56,051 nt of DNA from Actinobacillus sp. (GTDB lineage Bacteria; Pseudomonadota; Gammaproteobacteria; Enterobacterales; Pasteurellaceae). Made by a program: the position numbers and the translations under genes. Position 1 is the first letter of the stretch. The number at the start of each line of letters is the position of its first letter. The stretch covers positions 1-56,051 of the forward strand of contig JAHHQY010000005.1 in NCBI GenBank assembly GCA_020026115.1, written 5' to 3'. A model generated the notes under the pieces. It was given only the letters and a program-made list of their open reading frames with translations, had not been told where the DNA came from and did no database searches. Shown in pieces: positions 50,670-56,051 of this stretch.

Positions 50670-53600
50670 ATGAATACACATCAAAAAATAAGCAATAACG
50701 TGGGGGGGGGTAAACTCAATAATCCTTCCCGTAACTTCCCCCATGTAAAAACTGTTCTTAGCCTTATTCTTGGTATGCAAGGCAGTTTTGTTCTCGCTTT
50801 TGCCCCTGTGAGTTCGCTAACGGAAAATCCAACCACTACGCCAATTTCGATTGAATATACGGGGAAATTTAAAGATATCCTAACAGAGGATCAAAAAGTC
50901 AATGGCGTTGTTTTTACTCAGACAGGTCTTGAAAATCAATCCACCCATTCCAGTCCTCCTAAAAATGATAGACAAAGAATCGTACTTAACAATGAATCTG
51001 GCTCTTTAGGTTTTGTTTATACCTCCAATATTACGGATATTTGGGTTAAAAACGGTAAAACTTTAGTTCTTTTAGGTTATGAACCCAATGACCCTAACAC
51101 GGAAATTATGCGAGATCATCACTCTCTATCGTACAATTACAGAGAATCTTTACCACATGTTTTGGTTACAGAGAAATCGCTCTTTCAACTCGGTTGGGAA
51201 AATGGGCCAAAACGTCATGGTAGCTTTGGTTCACTTACTGTCATTGATGGTTCAACCTTGGATGTTGTAAATGGTGACTTTGTAATTAAGTATGACCCTA
51301 CCGCATCTTTATCAAAAACAAGATCGCTTGTGAGAATTGGCGATATTGATATGAGAGAGATGACTACACTTAATATTAAATCAGGGGCTTCATTATCTGT
51401 GATAGGCAGAGATTTTGAGCTAGGGAAAAATGGGCAACTCAATCTCGAAGGAACTTTAACAACAAATGACAGTAATTTATTTTGCTTGGGCAAATGTAAT
51501 GTTAATGGTGACATCAATGTAATAAAAGGTTTATTAGCCAATCGTAATGTGATGGATATTAGTCCAACAAGTATCATCACGGTAAATGGTATCAATAATG
51601 AAAAAACTAAAGATGCGTCATCTTTCGGTACCATCAATAACCAAGGGGCAATCACCATTACCGCACCTGATACCGCATCACCTATCGGCGGTGTTTTTAC
51701 CAATGAAGCCAATGGTACTTTAACCATTCATTCACAAAATGAAACCATTAAAGGTAAACCTTTCATTAACCATGGTAAGGTTGAAACGCCTAATAAACTT
51801 TTTGTGGAACGCAATTTCATCAATGACGGTACCGTTAACGCGCAAACCTTAACCATTCAAGCCCAGCGTTCATCCTTTGAAAACTCTGGCACGATAAAAG
51901 GGGATTACTTAACCGTAAACGGCGTACCGAACAGTAATGACGAGCTTGCCACAACTTTAACCAACACTGGCACTCTTGACTATCGGGTGGCGGAATTTAC
52001 TGATGGAAGCCACACAAACTTAGCTTCAGGCACGGTTAACCCAAATTTAGAAGTGAAATTAGCTGGCGGTAAACTTGATATTGGCCATCCTACGGGTTCT
52101 GGCGTTGATGTGCATTTCAAAACCATCACAGGCCCTATGAATACAGCGATTACCGTACATGAAAACGGTAAACTCTTTTTAGACGATGGCACAAGTTCAC
52201 TTGCACAAGGCCAACTCTATTTAGCCAAAGAATTTGCTCTCAATGAGGGGTCTTTAAATGTCGCTCACAAATCACCCACACCACTTCCTGCAGGTAGCGC
52301 TCACTTTGGCGCAAATTCCATAACTACCGTGGACTTTAACACGCTCAAAGCAGGCAATACCCCAGTGCTTACGAGCGCTAACGGCTCGTTAACGGTGGAA
52401 AATGGGGCGAAATTAAAATTAATCAATGTGGATTCAGCGGGCATCAATCCGACAAAACCAACCCGAACTCATTGGGCGTTGGCAAAAAATTTCAACTTAA
52501 CCAATGCTCAGGGTAGCACTTGGAATGGTGGTTGGAACAACATTGAAACCGACTCAACCTCTGCGCTTAATTTTATTTTGAGTTGGAAAGGAAAAAATGA
52601 TCCAGAGGATAAAAACGAATCAGCCTATGACAGCAACACCTTATATTTATTCTTAAAAAATCCACCTATCACACCGCCAGAAGGTGGAACAGATACCCCA
52701 ACGCCTGATACAGGCGCGCCAACGCCAGGCACTGACGGCCAAGCACCGGATCCTAGCACACCGACTCCAGGTACTGATGGCACTAATCCTGACACAGGCG
52801 CGCCGACACCAGGTACGGACGGTACTAATCCTGACACAGGCACACCAACACCAGGTACGGACGGTACAAAACCTGATACAGGCGCACCAACACCAGGTAC
52901 GGACGGTACTAATCCTGACACTGGCGCACCAACACCAGGTACGGACGGTACTAATCCTGACACTGGCGCACCGACCCCAGGTACGGACGGTACAAAACCT
53001 GACACAGGCGCACCAACACCAGGTACAGACGGTACAAATCCTGATACAGGCGCACCAACACCAGGTACGGATGGTACTAATCCTGACACAGGCACACCAA
53101 CACCAGGTACGGATGGTACTAATCCTGACACAGGCACACCAACAGTTGCCACAAACGTACAAAATGTCGTTCTTCTTCCAAGTCGCTTCTACTTCAATGA
53201 TGTCGATAGCTATGATGAACGTACAGGGGGATTGATTTATGCTAACAACCCTAACTGCCCAACTTGCGTTTGGGGACGTTTACAGGGCGACAGCACAAAA
53301 AGCACGCGTGATAATAAAGCGAAAACAAAATCCTTAACCATACAATTAGGCGTGGAACGCACTTTAAGTGACGATAACCTATGGAAAGGGGCGCTCTTTG
53401 TAGAAAACCGCCGTGGCAAAGCAACCTTTGCCCGCCACGATCAACAAATTAAGCAAACGGGTTATGGCTTTGGTGCTATTTTAACTCGCACCGAAAATTT
53501 GACTTATTGGGATTTTGTTGCACGCTTAGCTCGCGATAAATTCACCATCGAAAGCGCAGGCGATAAAGCAAAAGTAAGAGGCTTTAACCTCTACCTTTCT

Positions 53601-54029
53601 GCGGAAACTGGACGCCGTTATATGTACCAAAATAATTACTTTATCGAGCCACAAGGGCAAATTACTTACTCCCTTGCTACCCTGAAAGACTATGTGTTAA
53701 ACAATCAAAGTATTGAAACCGATACTTTCGCTGGCATTGGTTTACGCTTAGGTCTTAAAGCCGGTAAAGAATGTAGTGAGTATAAATACTGGGCGCGTGT
53801 TGATTTACTTCCTCGCCTTGGTATTCCGCACACCATCACCGTGACGGAAGAAGGTTATGCCCCAACGGAAGTAAAAGAAAATAACCGTGGTGTCGGCTTT
53901 GATATTGGTTTAGGCGCAAGTCGCAATTTAAACAATAAATGGCGTATTGCGGGAAGTGCATTCTATGTAAAACACCCACATATGAAATACGGCTTACGCG
54001 CTCAACTCAACCTACAACGCGTGTTCTAA
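50670..54029 (+). CDS. Type Va autotransporter, candidate phase-variable surface protein
   Basis: The 1119-residue protein has an extended N-terminus (1-25), a signal core (VLSLILGMQGSFVLAFA, about 29-45), and a beta-helix-like passenger (50-660) with repeated INNQGAITIT-type turns. A Pro/Thr/Gly/Asp repeat linker (about 672-825), a short link and a C-terminal barrel (from about 855, WGRLQGDSTKS to NLQRVF) follow. The barrel ends in phenylalanine, as needed for BAM recognition. GGAGGG is 6 bases before the ATG. Codons 11-14 carry a G9 tract. I recognise no named family member; adhesin or serum-resistance roles would be guesses. A motif copy encodes TRTEN in the barrel. Confidence 0.88.
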   Translation: MNTHQKISNNVGGGKLNNPSRNFPHVKTVLSLILGMQGSFVLAFAPVSSLTENPTTTPISIEYTGKFKDILTEDQKVNGVVFTQTGLENQSTHSSPPKNDRQRIVLNNESGSLGFVYTSNITDIWVKNGKTLVLLGYEPNDPNTEIMRDHHSLSYNYRESLPHVLVTEKSLFQLGWENGPKRHGSFGSLTVIDGSTLDVVNGDFVIKYDPTASLSKTRSLVRIGDIDMREMTTLNIKSGASLSVIGRDFELGKNGQLNLEGTLTTNDSNLFCLGKCNVNGDINVIKGLLANRNVMDISPTSIITVNGINNEKTKDASSFGTINNQGAITITAPDTASPIGGVFTNEANGTLTIHSQNETIKGKPFINHGKVETPNKLFVERNFINDGTVNAQTLTIQAQRSSFENSGTIKGDYLTVNGVPNSNDELATTLTNTGTLDYRVAEFTDGSHTNLASGTVNPNLEVKLAGGKLDIGHPTGSGVDVHFKTITGPMNTAITVHENGKLFLDDGTSSLAQGQLYLAKEFALNEGSLNVAHKSPTPLPAGSAHFGANSITTVDFNTLKAGNTPVLTSANGSLTVENGAKLKLINVDSAGINPTKPTRTHWALAKNFNLTNAQGSTWNGGWNNIETDSTSALNFILSWKGKNDPEDKNESAYDSNTLYLFLKNPPITPPEGGTDTPTPDTGAPTPGTDGQAPDPSTPTPGTDGTNPDTGAPTPGTDGTNPDTGTPTPGTDGTKPDTGAPTPGTDGTNPDTGAPTPGTDGTNPDTGAPTPGTDGTKPDTGAPTPGTDGTNPDTGAPTPGTDGTNPDTGTPTPGTDGTNPDTGTPTVATNVQNVVLLPSRFYFNDVDSYDERTGGLIYANNPNCPTCVWGRLQGDSTKSTRDNKAKTKSLTIQLGVERTLSDDNLWKGALFVENRRGKATFARHDQQIKQTGYGFGAILTRTENLTYWDFVARLARDKFTIESAGDKAKVRGFNLYLSAETGRRYMYQNNYFIEPQGQITYSLATLKDYVLNNQSIETDTFAGIGLRLGLKAGKECSEYKYWARVDLLPRLGIPHTITVTEEGYAPTEVKENNRGVGFDIGLGASRNLNNKWRIAGSAFYVKHPHMKYGLRAQLNLQRVF
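50702..50710 (+). repeat. Poly-G (G9) tract in the autotransporter start region
   Basis: Nine consecutive G 32 bases after the start codon encode the end of Val11 and Gly12-14. In an A+T-rich genome such tracts are rare and typical of slipped-strand phase variation. As sequenced the frame is ON. Confidence 0.9.
52692..53145 (+). repeat. In-frame 42-bp tandem repeats in the autotransporter linker
   Basis: About ten units of the 14-residue pattern TNPDTGAPTPGTDG, with variants K for N at position 2 and T for A at position 7, plus diverged end units (TPTPDTGAPTPGTDG first, TNPDTGTPTVATN last). The unit length is a multiple of three, so copy-number change keeps the frame. Confidence 0.92.
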
Positions 54030-54040
54030 AACCTTTAAAC

Positions 54041-54070
54041 AAAATGTGCATTCTCTGAATGCACATTTTT
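54041..54070 (+). terminator. Terminator of the autotransporter gene
   Basis: AAAATGTGCATTC (54041-54053), loop TCT, GAATGCACATTTT, then T. Confidence 0.9.
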
Positions 54071-54082
54071 TACCTTAAAAAC

Positions 54083-54112
54083 AAAAAAAGCGCATTGTTA
54101 TGCGCTTTTATT
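54083..54112 (-). terminator. Terminator of the lipoprotein gene, copy 1 of a duplicated hairpin
   Basis: AAAAGCGCAT (54086-54095), loop TGTT, ATGCGCTTTT (54100-54109). The same hairpin and flanking bases recur at 54808-54831. Confidence 0.85.
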
Positions 54113-54118
54113 TTTATC

Positions 54119-54601
54119 TTATCGAAGAGAATTGATTTTAATAAGTTTTTCTCTTTGGCTTGGTGTTAATGACTCAAGTGTCATAATATTTAATCCTGTC
54201 GGTTCACCTAAGTCAATTCGCACTTGTTCAGGCAATTTATACATCGCACCTGTTAGAGGATCTACAATTAACCAACCGATAAATCCACCAAACACAAGAT
54301 TACCGCCGATATACCAACCATCAACGCTTGGTCGTAATGAAATAGATTTAGTTGAGAAACCTGTTTTTTTAAATGTAATGGTATAATGTTCTTTTTTAAA
54401 GTAACCCGCACCAGCTTTTAAAGTCACAACTTGAGGAGTTAAGCCTCGTGAAACCACATAACCTGCACGATTTTGAATAGAAAATTCTGCATGGCTTGGA
54501 TCGGATAAAATAGCAACTGGGTAAGAGCTTTCACTCACAATTGTGGCACAGCCGCTTAATAAAGTAGCGCCCATAACCGCAGAAAGTAACAACTTTTTCA
54601 T
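54119..54601 (-). CDS. Small envelope lipoprotein, PEGA-like fold, function unknown
   Basis: The 160-residue protein has signal peptide MKKLLLSAVMGATLLSGC with a lipobox (LSGC), so an outer- or inner-membrane lipoprotein. The mature part has a beta-rich domain (SDPSHAEFSIQNRAGYVVSRGLTPQVVTLKAGAGYFKKEHYTITFKKTGF), then a hydrophobic turn NLVFGGFIGWLIVDPLTGAMYKLP. This pattern is widespread in Gram-negative genomes without an assigned role. The frame is open 23 codons further, but AAAGGA before ATG 54601 and the signal peptide decide. Confidence 0.82.
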   Translation of the reverse strand: MKKLLLSAVMGATLLSGCATIVSESSYPVAILSDPSHAEFSIQNRAGYVVSRGLTPQVVTLKAGAGYFKKEHYTITFKKTGFSTKSISLRPSVDGWYIGGNLVFGGFIGWLIVDPLTGAMYKLPEQVRIDLGEPTGLNIMTLESLTPSQREKLIKINSLR

Positions 54602-54673
54602 TTTTTTTCCTTTGATATTTTTTTTGCTTTTCAGGATTAAAAAGCGCACGGATTGTACAAAAAAAAACAAATC
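54602..54673 (-). promoter_or_regulatory. Leader shared with the Opa-like gene
   Basis: Upstream of the lipoprotein the minus strand reads TTTG, T9, GTACAATC..GCGCTTTTTAA.., closely like the Opa-like leader (55437-55508), which has T8. A TACAAT box sits after the T-tract. Confidence 0.5.
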
Positions 54674-54734
54674 GGCAATAAATTTTTCTTTTTTTACAAA
54701 ATCTTATAAAAATCTCTCCATTATTCCATTTCCC

Positions 54735-54791
54735 CACTCGCACCGAATTTTTGTTTTTTATTTTTGCTCGCGGAAAATTTTCGGTGCGAGT
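54735..54791. repeat. Inverted motif pair, isolated copy of the 185-bp unit's core
   Basis: CTCGCACCGAATTTTTG (54736-54752) ... GCTCGCGGAAA ... ATTTTCGGTGCGAG (54777-54790). The same arrangement anchors the repeats at 55533-55963. Confidence 0.75.
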
Positions 54792-54805
54792 TTATTTTAG
54801 GCACA

Positions 54806-54835
54806 AAAAAAGCGCATTGTTATGCGCTTTTATTT
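54806..54835 (-). terminator. Terminator of the Opa-like gene, copy 2 of a duplicated hairpin
   Basis: AAAAGCGCAT (54808-54817), TGTT, ATGCGCTTTT (54822-54831), identical to the hairpin at 54086-54109. Confidence 0.88.
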
Positions 54836-54845
54836 TTTTATTTAA

Positions 54846-55436
54846 TTAAAAACTTACGCGTAAAAATGCATTTGCGCCATAGCTTTTAGCATCTGATGCT
54901 AAACGGTGATATTCAGCGCCAAGACCTAAAGTCACATTGTCCGTTACTTTTGATTCAACACCCGCTAAAAGACCTGCACTGAATCTTGTTTTTGAATCTG
55001 ACACAGTATATGTTTCTTCTTGCACAGTTACATCAACTTTTGCTTTACCTGTCGTCCAACCAATACGAGCGCCAACGTAAGGATTTAATAAATCGCTCAC
55101 TTCAAATGTATGCGCAAGTGTTACACCAAAACCTTGTACTTTAATTTTACCTTTAACATCAACATCTAAACCTGCCTCTGTAAATGATTCACTGCCTTTG
55201 ACTTTACCAAAATTCGTGTAATCTAAAGCGATTCTAGTTTGTTCAACTTCATAACCTACAGCAATACGTTGAGTAAAATTAGATTTTTTTAAATCATCAG
55301 ATCCATCTTCATCATCAAAATGTAATTTCATTGAACCTAGGTCAGCTTGTACAAAAACATGACCGTCTTTTAAGATGTCCGCTGATGCAGTTGTTGCTAA
55401 TCCAGCAACAAGGGTTGCTAATAATAATTTTTTCAT
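54846..55436 (-). CDS. Opacity-family outer membrane protein (Opa-like porin)
   Basis: The 196-residue protein has signal peptide MKKLLLATLVAGLATTASA. Eight alternating beta-strands of a small barrel follow: GHVFVQADLGSMKLHF, QRIAVGYEVEQTRIALDYTNFG, VQGFGVTLAHTFEV, PYVGARIGWTTGKAKV, SAGLLAGVESKVTDNVTLGLGAEYHRLA, NAFLRVSF. The last residue is F as in BAM substrates. Related to neisserial/Haemophilus opacity proteins; adhesion is a family inference. TATCCTTTT-type spacing and the signal peptide pick ATG 55436. Confidence 0.88.
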   Translation of the reverse strand: MKKLLLATLVAGLATTASADILKDGHVFVQADLGSMKLHFDDEDGSDDLKKSNFTQRIAVGYEVEQTRIALDYTNFGKVKGSESFTEAGLDVDVKGKIKVQGFGVTLAHTFEVSDLLNPYVGARIGWTTGKAKVDVTVQEETYTVSDSKTRFSAGLLAGVESKVTDNVTLGLGAEYHRLASDAKSYGANAFLRVSF

Positions 55437-55508
55437 TTTTTGTATCCTTTTGTATTTTTTTTCACTTTTTAATATAAAAAGCGAGCGAATTGTACAAAAA
55501 AAACAATT
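55437..55508 (-). promoter_or_regulatory. Leader of the Opa-like gene, similar to that of the lipoprotein gene
   Basis: Minus strand: TTG, T8, GTACAATTCGCTCGCTTTTTATATT, then the start 50 bp on. A TATATT box is a possible -10 with TTGTAC at 15-bp spacing; the alternative is TACAAT next to the T-tract. Confidence 0.5.
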
Positions 55509-55530
55509 CATCAACATTTATTCAAACTTT

Positions 55531-55985
55531 TTCACCCGCACCGAATTTTTGGTTTTGTTTTTAGTTCTGATGGCGAAATTTTTTCGGCGCGAAGGGATTT
55601 AGGGAAATTTTTATCAAGATGAGAAAATTAAAAATTTAAGTGTACTGAAAATTTTTAGGAAAAATTTAAGTAAAAAACTTTCAAGCGAGCCTCTTATAAA
55701 AACGATTTTTCTACCCCACTCGCACCGAATTTTTGTTTTTTTTATTTTAGTTTTGCTCGCGGAAATTTTTCGGTGTGTAGGGATTTAGGGAAAGTTTTGG
55801 CAAGATGAGAAAGTTAAAAATTTAAGTGTGCTGAATAATTTTTAGGAAAAATTAAGTAAAAAACTTTCAAGCGAGCCTTTTATAAAATCTCTTTTACTTC
55901 CCCTCTCGCACCGAATTTTTGCTTTTTATTTTAGTTTTGCTCGCGGAAATTTTTCGGTGCGAAGAGGTTTAGAAAAATTTTTGGC
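55531..55985. repeat. Tandem ~185-bp units, about 2.5 copies
   Basis: Units start near 55534, 55718 and 55904 (periods 184 and 186). Each has a motif pair (CTCGCACCGAATTTTTG ... GCTCGCGGAAA ... TTTTTCGGTGCGAA) and, in the first two, a conserved block from CAAGATGAGAAA to TTTCAAGCGAGCC (55614-55700, 55801-55880). No reading frame is shared, so the region 55437-55985 is non-coding. The third unit degenerates after 55965. Confidence 0.85.
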
Positions 55986-56004
55986 GGTTGGGAAAGTAAA
56001 AAGC

Positions 56005-56037
56005 AAAAAAAAACCTCCTAGCTTTCGCTAAGAGGTC
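56005..56037 (-). terminator. Terminator of a minus-strand gene beyond the window
   Basis: ACCTCCTAGC (56013-56022), TTTC, GCTAAGAGGT (56027-56036) with one mismatch; the minus strand ends in nine T. Confidence 0.75.
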
Positions 56038-56051
56038 TTAATTTGGAACCT

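Noticed and set aside
52692..53145. Possible CRISPR array
   Set aside because: Repeats are contiguous without spacers, keep one reading frame and encode the linker of the autotransporter.
52625..53152. Long minus-strand open frames opposite the autotransporter repeats
   Set aside because: They are open only because a stop-free 42-bp unit is repeated; the sense frame has a full, coherent protein.
11..55964. Dispersed motif as just a terminator or REP element
   Set aside because: About half the copies are single and inside genes, where terminator or REP roles do not apply.
1..56051. tRNA, rRNA, insertion sequences or prophage
   Set aside because: I saw no cloverleaf-like sequence, rRNA segment, transposase, integrase or phage gene; the ends of the window hold only hairpins and repeats.

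Overview
The window looks like chromosomal core DNA of a member of the Pasteurellaceae (Haemophilus/Actinobacillus relatives). The grounds are a bifunctional GshF, the gene order slyX-fkpA-tusDCB, rsmE-yqgE-ruvX, iscRSUA-hscBA-fdx and rpsU-dnaG-rpoD, an opacity-family OMP, A+T-rich DNA and three relic-looking copies of the Haemophilus uptake core AAGTGCGGT. I cannot name the species. About 59 protein genes are supported; I see no rRNA, tRNA, CRISPR array, insertion sequence or prophage.

Layout. 0-13.5 kb: a voltage-gated K+ channel, lptD, an nrdB without nrdA, a CRP-site-preceded dcuC-pepE pair, slyX-pldB, fkpA-tusDCB, a secreted RNase T2 and the divergent punR/punC pair. 13.5-17 kb: a two-domain glycosyltransferase and rsmE-yqgE-ruvX. 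17-25.5 kb (minus strand): trmJ, then the isc operon behind a promoter overlapped by a near-consensus IscR type 1 site, with gshF apparently as its last gene. 25.7-32.3 kb: deoC, two unrecognised small genes, sdhE, and rpoE-rseA-rseB-rseC-mobB-MFS behind a consensus sigma-E promoter, with an internal terminator after rseA. 32.3-38.3 kb (minus): crcB, a YigL-like phosphatase, rpmE and the macromolecular synthesis operon. 38.6-50.4 kb: tsaD-tdk-mltG-tmk-holB-ycfH with overlapping start/stop codons, a DUF1523 protein, rimO, a yfaE-like ferredoxin, pssA, yfiF, rsmA and apaH.

50.5-56 kb is a variable surface region. It holds a type Va autotransporter with a G9 tract at codons 11-14 (candidate phase-variation switch) and about ten in-frame 42-bp repeats. 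It also holds a small lipoprotein and an Opa-like OMP that share leader and terminator sequence, and about three diverged ~185-bp tandem units.

The most striking signal crosses the whole window: a dispersed motif TTTTCGGYGCGAG (reverse complement CTCGCRCCGAAAA) with an A/T-rich flank. By eye I count about 38 copies of the core TCGGYGCGA on both strands, half of them inside genes and several as inverted pairs after genes. Density and distribution are those of a DNA uptake signal, but the core matches neither described Pasteurellaceae type (AAGTGCGGT or ACAAGCGGT). I propose it as a candidate new uptake-signal class, or else another very abundant functional repeat.
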